In this document: positions 1 to 6,883 of the stretch, one piece after another
How the letters are laid out: each line of letters begins with the position of its first letter
Numbering within the stretch: the stretch's first letter is position 1
DNA from: Clostridia bacterium
GTDB taxonomy: Bacteria; Bacillota; Clostridia; Oscillospirales; Acutalibacteraceae
DNA length: 47,708 nucleotides
Reading direction: 5' to 3'
Assembly (NCBI GenBank): GCA_029098305.1
Contig: JAQXOB010000028.1
Span: 1-47,708, forward strand
Program-made: the position numbers and the translations under genes
Notes under the pieces: model-generated
Told to the model about the DNA's origin: nothing
The model's input: only the letters and a program-made list of their open reading frames with translations
Databases searched by the model: none

Positions 1-1
1 T

Positions 2-118
2 ATAAAGCAAGACGATCCCATAACAAAACCTAATTCATTAGTAGCAGATTTTGACTTTATTTTACCTACCATAGAAATGTCCATGAAAAACAAGCAAATA
101 CAGCCTGTATTTATATAA
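2..118 (+). CDS. C-terminal end of an unidentified protein (5' end outside window)
   Basis: An open frame enters from the left edge and runs 38 codons to a TAA at 116-118, overlapping by 8 bases the stop end of the convergent carboxypeptidase gene. The visible tail ends in TIEMSMKNKQIQPVFI. I recognise no family in so short a piece. It could be a chance open frame; the support is that the first 110 bases hold no better candidate. The sequence upstream of the window would settle it. Confidence 0.35.
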   Translation: MKQDDPITKPNSLVADFDFILPTIEMSMKNKQIQPVFI

Positions 119-1037
119 TTACGCTTAAAACTAGCATTTCTTCAAGTCTATTATATATATCGTTAAAATCACTAAGCGGCAGAGGATTTTTTCCTTTGCC
201 TATTTCTATTGTAAAGGCTGGTTTGTTATAGTTTTGTATAAACCAATCTTTAAATCCGCCGCCAACAGCTAATCCTTCAGGCTCTCCCAAAGCATATCCG
301 CTCATTTCGCTAAGCTTTTTTGCCATTCTTCTGCTACATTCCGGTGTATTGTCACCATATGACCAGTATATTTCTTCCCCTTGACTATGGAATGCAATGC
401 TATATCTAAACCTTTTTTTGTCGCAATAGTTCATTATTGCCTGTGTTTCAGGCTCACTGGCTGGTGCTGTTCCACCATACCTTGTATTAGATGGGAAGAA
501 TATCCCGTTTTTACGTTCTAGCTTATGTAGTTCATCCCACCCAGCCGGAAAATTATGATTAATATCTACTCCTGCGCCATTTGCTTGCCAAATTCCCTTG
601 TTAATGTTACGCATTATTAATCCCTTAAATTTGCTACAACTTTTCGCTCCATTTATGGCAATTTCAACACCATCAGGATTTAGACAAGGAACAAAGGTGA
701 TACCTGATTTTCTCAAATACCATGCATAAGAATGATTTCTATCAAATTTACATCCTCTCACGATCTTTTCACAAAGACTTTCTGCATAAAGAAGCAGCAG
801 ATTAGTCGTTATCCATTCACTACCATGCACTCCGCCAAGCATAAGCACTTGGTTTAGAGGGTTTCCAATCGATATAAATGCTATTTCTCGATTGCAATGA
901 CTCTTTCCAATTGTACCAACTGTAGTGAATGGATATTTATTTTTTATTTTTGATATTTTCTCCATTTGAAAATAATAATCAGCAGGTATAAGCTCTATTG
1001 ATGCCACAAAACCACCATCCCCTTTTTTATAAAGCAT
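111..1037 (-). CDS. M14-family zinc carboxypeptidase (gamma-D-glutamyl-diamino acid endopeptidase-like)
   Basis: Predicted metallopeptidase of the M14 carboxypeptidase A superfamily. The zinc-binding HxxE is seen as HGSEW (about residue 71), followed by DINHNFPAGW, the mid-domain histidine in AFHSQGEEIYW, and a late glutamate in FTIEIGKGKNP that fits the catalytic Glu. About 308 residues is typical of short bacterial M14 enzymes, including the peptidoglycan stem-peptide endopeptidases of spore formers. No signal peptide is seen, so it may act in the cytoplasm, mother cell or forespore. The ATG at 1037 has no clear ribosome site; a GTG at 1007 behind a GGGGATGGTGG stretch is a credible alternative giving 298 residues. 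It is divergent from cwlJ-gerQ, which suits a role in spore or cell-wall turnover, but this is context only. Confidence 0.85.
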   Translation of the reverse strand: MLYKKGDGGFVASIELIPADYYFQMEKISKIKNKYPFTTVGTIGKSHCNREIAFISIGNPLNQVLMLGGVHGSEWITTNLLLLYAESLCEKIVRGCKFDRNHSYAWYLRKSGITFVPCLNPDGVEIAINGAKSCSKFKGLIMRNINKGIWQANGAGVDINHNFPAGWDELHKLERKNGIFFPSNTRYGGTAPASEPETQAIMNYCDKKRFRYSIAFHSQGEEIYWSYGDNTPECSRRMAKKLSEMSGYALGEPEGLAVGGGFKDWFIQNYNKPAFTIEIGKGKNPLPLSDFNDIYNRLEEMLVLSVII

Positions 1038-1166
1038 ATTCAGATTATTTAACTTTTATTAAAGAAAAAGTGTTTTGTTTTTTACAATAATATTTTTCAG
1101 GAATAATCACAAAAAAATGCAAATATATTTTAACTATGAATAAAACTATTTTGAAAGGAGGAGTAT

Positions 1167-1189
1167 AGGGCATTTTAGACTTGTGCCTT
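1167..1189 (+). promoter_or_regulatory. Hairpin between Shine-Dalgarno and start codon of cwlJ
   Basis: A very strong Shine-Dalgarno stretch (AAAGGAGGAG, 1154-1163) lies 34 bases before the cwlJ ATG, too far for normal use. Between them AGGGCA (1167-1172) can pair with TGCCTT (1184-1189) around an 11-base loop, with one G-T pair. Folding would leave 3 bases before and 8 after the stem and restore a usable spacing. No in-frame start exists upstream, because TAA lies at 1192-1194. Confidence 0.45.
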
Positions 1190-1197
1190 CTTAAACT

Positions 1198-1626
1198 ATG
1201 GCTTATTCAGATGTAGAACTTATTGCAAGACTTATTCAATGTGAAGCAGGAGGTGAGGGAGACAATGGCATGAGGGCTGTCGCAAGCGTTATTATGAATC
1301 GTGTAAATATTACATATGGCGAGTATAGCAGACTAAATGGTTCTATAAGAGCTGTAGTGTTTCAGCCAAGACAGTTTGAGTGTGTTAGCGAAAGACCGGG
1401 TAATCTCCAAAATATATATAATATGCGTCCAGAGCAAATACACTACGACATAGCAGAATGGGCAATAGCAGGCAACAGACTCACAAATTTAGGATTTGCT
1501 CTGTGGTTTTACAATCCATTTAGTTCTACATGTCGTCCAAATTTTCCATCCAATGTGGGTGAATTTATAATCCGTATAGGCAAGCACTGCTTTTATAATC
1601 CTACTGAAGCCTATGCAAATACATAA
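1198..1626 (+). CDS. cwlJ: CwlJ-like spore cortex-lytic hydrolase
   Basis: Cortex hydrolase of the SleB/CwlJ family (Hydrolase_2 domain), which degrades spore cortex peptidoglycan at germination. The whole 142-residue protein is the catalytic domain, matching the usual CwlJ length, with no signal peptide or peptidoglycan-binding repeats as SleB would have. Visible family features are LIARLIQCEAGGEG with the putative catalytic Glu, VIMNRV, FQPRQFECV, ALWFYNP and the C-terminal GKHCFYNPTEAYANT. The gene is followed directly by a GerQ-like gene, the known CwlJ partner, which strongly supports the call. In bacilli both sit in the spore coat. The start is fixed by an in-frame stop at 1192; the ribosome site is unusually far away, with a possible hairpin between. 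Confidence 0.92.
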   Translation: MAYSDVELIARLIQCEAGGEGDNGMRAVASVIMNRVNITYGEYSRLNGSIRAVVFQPRQFECVSERPGNLQNIYNMRPEQIHYDIAEWAIAGNRLTNLGFALWFYNPFSSTCRPNFPSNVGEFIIRIGKHCFYNPTEAYANT

Positions 1627-1643
1627 TGAAGAGAGGTTATATT

Positions 1644-2060
1644 ATGGCAAATTGTGATGACAAATGTCAGCAATTTACAGTAAACACAAACTATAGTCAG
1701 AACCCTTATATTACTCAGGCTACATCTCAAAAGAGCTTTACTACTCCGAAACAACAAACATTTGATTCTCCTGATATGGAAGGCTCAATTCAGAGAATAA
1801 TGGCAGGAAATATTGGTGAATATGTTGTTATTGAGTTTTTGATAGGAACAGAACAAATGGTGAGAAAGCAAGGTGTGCTATACTCTGTAGGCACAAGCTA
1901 TATTACACTTTATGATGATATTAATAATTATTTCATTTTATGTGATATTTTCTCGATAAAGTTTGTTTATTTCTTCTTCCCGGGACAAAGACCATCAAGA
2001 AATTATAATGTATTGAGCACAAGTAACGGTACAGGTGCCAGATCCAATATGAGTAGATAA
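1644..2060 (+). CDS. gerQ: GerQ-like spore coat protein
   Basis: Probable GerQ-family coat protein, needed in bacilli to localise or stabilise CwlJ in the spore coat. The N-terminal half is rich in Gln, Ser, Thr and Asn with CDDKC near the start. The conserved half begins near DMEGSIQRIMAGNIGEYVVI and continues through GVLYSVGTSYITLYD, like the small beta-rich core of GerQ. An ATG at 1626 overlaps the cwlJ stop, but the ATG at 1644 is better placed behind AGAGAGG (1630-1636), giving 138 residues. Gene order cwlJ-gerQ is the conserved arrangement. Divergence from Bacillus GerQ is considerable, so the name rests on core motif plus position. Confidence 0.75.
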   Translation: MANCDDKCQQFTVNTNYSQNPYITQATSQKSFTTPKQQTFDSPDMEGSIQRIMAGNIGEYVVIEFLIGTEQMVRKQGVLYSVGTSYITLYDDINNYFILCDIFSIKFVYFFFPGQRPSRNYNVLSTSNGTGARSNMSR

Positions 2061-2066
2061 AAATTA

Positions 2067-2104
2067 GTCGTGAGGTTACTATTGAAACCTCACGACCATT
2101 TTTA
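2067..2104 (+). terminator. Rho-independent terminator after gerQ
   Basis: GTCGTGAGGTT (2067-2077) pairs perfectly with AACCTCACGAC (2086-2096) around an 8-base loop, followed by CATTTTTATA. It ends the cwlJ-gerQ transcript. Confidence 0.85.
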
Positions 2105-2119
2105 TATTATATTAAAATT

Positions 2120-2159
2120 CCCTCGGATGTAGTTTGGTAGTACATTCTACATCCGAGGG
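2120..2159 (-). terminator. Terminator of the mecA-lipoprotein transcript
   Basis: A 13-base perfect inverted repeat (CCCTCGGATGTAG / CTACATCCGAGGG) with a 14-base loop. Read on the minus strand it is followed by AATTTTAATAT, fitting a terminator for the lipoprotein gene that stops at 2193. It is distinct from the neighbouring plus-strand hairpin. Confidence 0.75.
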
Positions 2160-2192
2160 GAAATTTACTTTTTGTGTATTAAAAATTATATA

Positions 2193-2693
2193 TTACTTTG
2201 ATGAATTATCTGATGCTTCAGAATCAGAGTCACCAGGAAATTCAGGGTAGTTTGCTATGATAGTGGCAAGATTAGGTTCTGCTACAGACTTAGCATCAAT
2301 CTCAGAAGCATACAGCAACACAATATTTCCTTTTTTAGAAACTACAGCTTTGTATGTTGAGCCGTAAATAGTAACCTCGCCTTTGTCCTTTGCCTGTGCA
2401 AAGTAATCTGATTTGGTGTCATCGGGATAAGAATATATCTCAATATTGCCGAATTTATCAGTTGAAAATCTATATCCTTCGGTTGCGTCTATTCTGTCAG
2501 CTTCTATTGTTACGCCCTTGCCATTGTTTGTAATGTATTTATTCTCCACAAGGTAATCATAAAGTTCAGAATAACTTTCGGATTTCAGCTCTGGCTTATC
2601 GGCTGGTATCTCAGTGAGCATATTATTTGTAGAGCATGCTGCAAGGTTCATAATAGTTATCACAGATATCAAAATCATTAATATTTTCTTCAT
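2193..2693 (-). CDS. Putative lipoprotein of unknown function
   Basis: A 166-residue secreted lipoprotein. A Lys-Lys N-terminus, hydrophobic stretch and lipobox L17-A-A-C20 predict signal peptidase II cleavage and membrane anchoring. The mature part has a region resembling a small alpha/beta fold (GVTIEADRIDATEGYRFST, GEVTIYGSTYKAVV, IVLLYAS) and ends in an acidic Asp/Glu/Ser-rich tail. I do not recognise the family. It lies downstream of mecA on the same strand with a 66-base gap and shares its terminator, so it may be co-transcribed. Function unknown. Confidence 0.75.
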   Translation of the reverse strand: MKKILMILISVITIMNLAACSTNNMLTEIPADKPELKSESYSELYDYLVENKYITNNGKGVTIEADRIDATEGYRFSTDKFGNIEIYSYPDDTKSDYFAQAKDKGEVTIYGSTYKAVVSKKGNIVLLYASEIDAKSVAEPNLATIIANYPEFPGDSDSEASDNSSK

Positions 2694-2759
2694 TTATAAT
2701 AATCCTTTCAAACATAATAGGTGTATTATAAACCAAAAAAAATATTATTTCAATACTTT

Positions 2760-3314
2760 TCACTTAATAAAAGCATTGTTGATCTTCAAAAGTGCATTAT
2801 TTTTGGCTATCACATTGCCATATTCGCTAAATCTCGCGTTTGTGATGCTATCAGGGTAGTATTTTTCTGAAAAGAGTTCAATTATTTTTTCGGTTTCCTG
2901 TGAGCAGTCTTCTACAAATAGATAATATACTCCGTCACATTCAAACACAGAGTTTGCTCCAATTTTTATATCAGACTTTGAAAAGCTCTGGGCAAGTGTT
3001 ATTATATCCTCGAAATCATCAAAACGATATATAAAGTTTTTCTTTTTTCTCACAGTGTATCTTTTTGAGCGCCTGTTAAGAAAAGACACTATAATAAAGC
3101 AACCCTTATCATATGGCATAGCTTCAATTTTTACTCTTTTTCCTGAGGGCTTTATATCTGCCTCTAACATTGCCACCGATAAAATAGCTTTGAGTGTCTC
3201 CTTAAATTCCGGATTGCTAAGCGTCATTTTTTCCTCATTAAGCTCCAGTTTTTCTATGTCATATTTACCAAGGGATATGAGAAGCTTGCTTTCATCAATT
3301 TTTTCGATTAGCAT
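2760..3314 (-). CDS. mecA: MecA-like ClpC adaptor
   Basis: Predicted adaptor of the MecA/YpbH family, which in Bacillus delivers substrates such as ComK to the ClpCP protease. The N-terminus MLIEKIDESKLLISL and the following ELNEEKMTLSNPEFKETL match the family's substrate-binding head. A basic linker (LNRRSKRYTVRKKK) leads to a C-terminal domain with YRFDDFEDIITLAQ and GVYYLFVED, the region that binds ClpC in known members. The 184-residue length is slightly short for the family. Translation start is atypical: AGGAGG is 40 bases upstream, separated from the ATG by a perfect hairpin. No ComK is visible here, so the substrates are unknown. Confidence 0.82.
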   Translation of the reverse strand: MLIEKIDESKLLISLGKYDIEKLELNEEKMTLSNPEFKETLKAILSVAMLEADIKPSGKRVKIEAMPYDKGCFIIVSFLNRRSKRYTVRKKKNFIYRFDDFEDIITLAQSFSKSDIKIGANSVFECDGVYYLFVEDCSQETEKIIELFSEKYYPDSITNARFSEYGNVIAKNNALLKINNAFIK

Positions 3315-3322
3315 AATGTGAT

Positions 3323-3351
3323 ATATCAGTAATCTAGATTCATACTGATAT
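3323..3351 (-). promoter_or_regulatory. Hairpin between Shine-Dalgarno and start codon of mecA
   Basis: On the minus strand AGGAGG (3360-3355) is followed after 3 bases by a 9-base-pair stem (ATATCAGTA / TACTGATAT) with an 11-base loop, then 8 bases, then the mecA ATG at 3314. The loop side also carries a five-codon reading frame (MNLDY, stop) whose ATG is 11 bases after AGGAGG. Either the stem brings the site close to the start, or the mini-frame is translated and coupled to mecA. Confidence 0.55.
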
Positions 3352-3360
3352 TTGCCTCCT

Positions 3361-3671
3361 CTCGAAGTTGTTTCTTTAAACGAACTTGAAGCTTCTTTTT
3401 ACCTGCATAGAGATTAATAAAGCTTCTATGTAATCCACGTTTATAATATTATATTAAGATATTAAGTCCATTGTTCGCAAGTAAATATTTTTGGATGTAA
3501 TAAGTTACAAAAAATATATAATAACATATGTAAATGGGGATTTATGATAGCAAACATTCTTTTTAAGTTCTTTAAGGTTAATCTAGTAAATATTCTATTT
3601 TTGCTGTAAAAAATGTTTAGTTGAATTTTTTTATCAAATGTTTTTTGTGAGTAAAAAGTAACAACAAATAC
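3361..3671. other. Intergenic region between mecA and the glycan operon
   Basis: AT-rich non-coding stretch separating divergent transcripts. It contains two copies of AGCTTCT (near 3390 and 3424) and a short CATAGA/TCTATG inverted repeat near 3405-3430, which could lie in the mecA leader. I see no credible gene, and no strong promoter for mecA could be fixed. Confidence 0.4.
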
Positions 3672-3700
3672 TTGTAATAATGCTTTGTTTGCTGTATAAT
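3672..3700 (+). promoter_or_regulatory. Sigma-A-type promoter of the ulosonic-acid glycan operon
   Basis: TTGTAA (3672-3677) and a perfect TATAAT (3695-3700) separated by 17 bases, about 60 bases before the flippase start. It is the only strong promoter before the six same-strand genes that end at the terminator 9901-9942. Confidence 0.75.
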
Positions 3701-3759
3701 TATCAGTAATAAAATAAAAGTTTGTAGAATATATAAGCTTGAAATTGAGGTATGGACGT

Positions 3760-5301
3760 ATGGGCGAAAAAAAGAATCAATTAAAAATAGGTATTATATT
3801 AAATTATTTAAATCTGGGTCTAGGTAATTTAATTCCTGTATTTTACACACCTATAATGCTTTCATTGCTTGGACAGAGTGAATACGGATTATACAAGCTT
3901 GCAAGTAATGTTACTAGCTATTTGTCTCTCATTTCATTAGGAATGGGAGCGGCAATAACCAGATATCTTATAAAATCAAGAGAAGAAGAAGGAAAAGAAG
4001 CTGAACAGAGGATGCTTGGTCTATTTTCCATGATATTTAGAGTCATTGCATTAATAGTATTTATTGTGGGTTCTGTATTGACTACAATATTAGGTGTATG
4101 GTATGGCGATTCTCTATCGTCGGACGAATTAGTTAAGATGAAAATATTAGTTTTCATCTTAGTGTGCAATATGGCGTTAAGCTTTATGATGACCCCACAG
4201 GTGTCTGCTGTTACAGCACATGAAAAATTTATCTTTTTGCAGCTGATGAACATAGCAACGACTTGTATAATGCCTATCATTAATTTAATTGTACTGTTTC
4301 TTGGATTTGCATCTATTGGCATGACAATATCCAGTCTTGCAATAAATTTGATTATACGCATATGTTATCTTTTGTATATGAGAAAAGTATTAGAGCTTAA
4401 GGCTGACTACAGAGGTGTTCCTAAAGGAGTTCTAAAAGAGATTCTAGGTTTTTCTTTTTGGATTTTTCTTGCAAATGTTGTTAATCAATTGTATAACACA
4501 ACAGATACTGTTATGATTGGTACAATACCGGAGCTTGCTACAGTTGGAGTTGCTGTTTATAATATTGGTGGTGTTTTTAATAACATTGTTTTTAGCTTGT
4601 CACAGGGAATATCATCCTTATTATCGCCTAGAATTAGCAAAATGGTTTTTGATGGTACAGATAGTAGCGAATTAACAAATTTCGCGATAAAAACTGGAAG
4701 ATTGCAGTGCTACATTATATCTCTGCTTATCACAGGGTTTATATCATTTGGTCAACCATTCATAGATTTTTATGTAGGTGATGGATATAAAGATTCTTAT
4801 TGGATAGCTTTGTTTTTGATGCTTCCAACTATGATACCTCTTGTTCAGAGTGCTTGTTTAAGTACGTTGATTGCACAAAACAAGCATAGATTTAGATCTA
4901 TTGTTTATTTGTTTATTGCCATTGCAAATATTATTGGTACATGGTTTATGATGAAAGTGATGGGAATAGTTGGAGCAGCATTAGTTACAGGTATTGCAAT
5001 AACATTGGGTCAAGGATTTGTGATGAACTGGTACTATCATAAAAAGACAGTATTAAATATGTTTAAATTCTGGAAAGAGGTAGGAAAAATTTACATAATC
5101 CCCATCATACTGTGCGCAATAACACTTTTTATATCACGATATGTTGATTTTTATAATATAATTGCGTTGATTGTTGGAATTGTGGTTTATACGATGGTAT
5201 ATTGTATCTTAAACTGGTTTATTGTTATGAATGATTATGAGAAAAACTTGTTTAAATCACCTGTTCTTAATTTAATTAATAAGATAAAAAGAAAAGTTTA
5301 A
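3760..5301 (+). CDS. Polysaccharide flippase (Wzx/MATE-like, MOP superfamily)
   Basis: About 513-residue integral membrane protein with roughly 12-14 hydrophobic segments across its length, typical of Wzx-type lipid-linked oligosaccharide flippases. The N-terminus (IGIILNYLNLGLGNLIPVFY) and the segment LGFSFWIFLANVVNQLYN followed by TDTVMIG match the general pattern of the MOP polysaccharide-transporter family. As first gene of the operon it would move an undecaprenyl-linked repeat unit across the membrane for the enzymes encoded downstream. The ATG at 3760 is chosen because TTGAGG lies 9 bases before it; an upstream TTG at 3739 lacks a site. No polymerase or ligase is visible nearby. Teichoic-acid-like or capsular polymer cannot be distinguished. 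Confidence 0.88.
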   Translation: MGEKKNQLKIGIILNYLNLGLGNLIPVFYTPIMLSLLGQSEYGLYKLASNVTSYLSLISLGMGAAITRYLIKSREEEGKEAEQRMLGLFSMIFRVIALIVFIVGSVLTTILGVWYGDSLSSDELVKMKILVFILVCNMALSFMMTPQVSAVTAHEKFIFLQLMNIATTCIMPIINLIVLFLGFASIGMTISSLAINLIIRICYLLYMRKVLELKADYRGVPKGVLKEILGFSFWIFLANVVNQLYNTTDTVMIGTIPELATVGVAVYNIGGVFNNIVFSLSQGISSLLSPRISKMVFDGTDSSELTNFAIKTGRLQCYIISLLITGFISFGQPFIDFYVGDGYKDSYWIALFLMLPTMIPLVQSACLSTLIAQNKHRFRSIVYLFIAIANIIGTWFMMKVMGIVGAALVTGIAITLGQGFVMNWYYHKKTVLNMFKFWKEVGKIYIIPIILCAITLFISRYVDFYNIIALIVGIVVYTMVYCILNWFIVMNDYEKNLFKSPVLNLINKIKRKV

Positions 5302-5347
5302 TTGAAAATTTTTAAAAAAATAAAGTTTATAGAAAGAAGACGAAATT

Positions 5348-6130
5348 ATGCATCCAGTCAAGTCTATAATAGCCAGAAAGCAAGCATATATGGCGAAAAA
5401 TTTTTCTAAAACCAAACATGGCAGAAGACTATCTAAACTTAAGGACAAGCACAAAGGGCAAAAATGTTTTATCATAGGAAATGGTCCAAGTCTGACAGTT
5501 GCTGATTTAGAGGTTTTGCAAAAAAACTCTATTCCTACATTTGGTGTAAATAGAATATTTAATATATTCTCTCAGACAGATTGGAGACCTACATACTATA
5601 TTTGTGAAGACATCCTTATCCTAAAAGGCATAGAAGAACAAATTAATGCTATGCATAACACTGAGAAATTCATACCAATTAATTTGCATTGGTATGAGGG
5701 AGTTAGTATAGAAGATGCTAATTATTTTTATATGGATTATAATACCATTGATAAAGAGCATTTTAATTTATCGCTGGATGTTCCAAATAAAGTCAGATGT
5801 AGAGGCACTGTGACCACATCTTGTATACAATTGGCTATACATATGGGTTTCACCGAAATTTATCTTATTGGCGTTGATAATAATTATTCAAAGATGGTAG
5901 ATCAATATGGTAATGTTATTGAGGATAAATCAGTAAAAGACTATTTTGTTGATAATTATGATGATGACATAAAAGAACAAGTTGTGCATAATTTAAGCGC
6001 AACAAATAAAGCCTTTTTTAATGCTGCACAATTGTGCAATAAGATGAAAACATTTAAAATATATAATGCAACCAGAGGTGGCAAATTAGAGTTTTTTGAG
6101 AGAGTAGATTTTGATACGCTATTTAAATAA
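5348..6130 (+). CDS. DUF115/GT42-like protein, possible CMP-sugar-dependent glycosyltransferase
   Basis: 260-residue cytoplasmic protein. Residues 37-49 carry GQKCFIIGNGPSL, the nucleotide-binding loop shared by DUF115 (MptE/Maf-like) proteins and the sialyltransferase family GT42, whose CST-I enzyme starts with a very similar GNGPSL. Further shared features are FGVNRIF near residue 67, CRGTVTTSCIQLAIHMGFTE, and IYLIGVDNNYS near residue 175, where CST-I has a comparable YLSGID. Following a flippase and preceding a CMP-Kdo-synthetase-like gene, the simplest inference is transfer of a CMP-activated acidic sugar. The alternative is a pterin-kinase-type annotation that this fold often receives, which does not fit the context. 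An AGAAAGAAGACG stretch precedes the ATG. Substrate unknown. Confidence 0.72.
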   Translation: MHPVKSIIARKQAYMAKNFSKTKHGRRLSKLKDKHKGQKCFIIGNGPSLTVADLEVLQKNSIPTFGVNRIFNIFSQTDWRPTYYICEDILILKGIEEQINAMHNTEKFIPINLHWYEGVSIEDANYFYMDYNTIDKEHFNLSLDVPNKVRCRGTVTTSCIQLAIHMGFTEIYLIGVDNNYSKMVDQYGNVIEDKSVKDYFVDNYDDDIKEQVVHNLSATNKAFFNAAQLCNKMKTFKIYNATRGGKLEFFERVDFDTLFK

Positions 6131-6147
6131 TATCGAGGGTGATTGAT

Positions 6148-6879
6148 ATGAAAGTTGTTGGAGTAATTCCATCCAGATATGGTTCTACACGTCTGCCTGG
6201 TAAACCACTTAAGGATATTTTGGGATATCCTATGTTGTGGTGGGTATATAATCGTGTAAATAAAATCACAAAACTAAATGAAATATATGTAGCTACAGAT
6301 GATGAAAGAATAAAGAATGTGTGCGATGAATATCATATTCCTGTTGTCATGACTTCATCCACTCACAAGACAGCGGCTAATAGGTTACATGAGGTCTCCC
6401 AAGTAATTGATGCAGATTTTTATGTGCAAATTAATGGTGATGAACCACTAATAGATATAAATGCTGTTGAAGCATGTATACCTGACGATATTCCTCAAGA
6501 GCGTGAATTTGGAACAAATATTATCACTAAAATTGATAATACGGCACAGCTTATGGATACTTCAAATATAAAAGTTGTCTATGATGATAATATGAATGCC
6601 AAATATATGTCGAGAACTCCTATACCATTTCCGTTTAAGTCGATTGACTTTGATTATTACAAGCATGTTGGTATAATAGGGTATAATAAAAAAATGTTAG
6701 ATTTTTATGCAAATTCAACTCCTGGTAAATTTGAAACAATTGAGGGAATAGATACACTCAGATTTATCGATTATGATAAACAGCTAAAATTTATCGCTGT
6801 AGACAGCTGTCATAGTTTATCTGTCGACACTCAGAAAGATCTTGAAATGGTTATTGAAATACTAAAAAGGGGGCAATAG
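6148..6879 (+). CDS. CMP-Kdo synthetase-like cytidylyltransferase (KdsB family)
   Basis: Predicted to activate a 3-deoxy-ulosonic acid by joining it to CMP. VIPSRYGSTRLPGKPL (residues 6-21) is the KdsB signature; NeuA-type sialate activators have a different loop. VATDDERI, the metal-binding INGDEPLI and the late SVDTQKDLEMV (KdsB has an equivalent DTPEDL) are all present. About 243 residues equals normal KdsB. The ATG at 6148 follows GAGGGTG at 6135-6141; a GTG at 6139 is within the ribosome site. In Gram-negatives KdsB makes CMP-Kdo for lipid A. Here the context is a spore-forming Firmicute, so the product is more likely a capsular or wall ulosonic acid, perhaps not Kdo itself. Confidence 0.88.
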   Translation: MKVVGVIPSRYGSTRLPGKPLKDILGYPMLWWVYNRVNKITKLNEIYVATDDERIKNVCDEYHIPVVMTSSTHKTAANRLHEVSQVIDADFYVQINGDEPLIDINAVEACIPDDIPQEREFGTNIITKIDNTAQLMDTSNIKVVYDDNMNAKYMSRTPIPFPFKSIDFDYYKHVGIIGYNKKMLDFYANSTPGKFETIEGIDTLRFIDYDKQLKFIAVDSCHSLSVDTQKDLEMVIEILKRGQ

Positions 6880-6883
6880 CTTT

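Noticed and set aside
5348-6130. 6-hydroxymethylpterin diphosphokinase
   Set aside because: This name is often attached to DUF115 proteins, but no folate or pterin genes are near and the sugar-activation context favours a glycosyltransferase.
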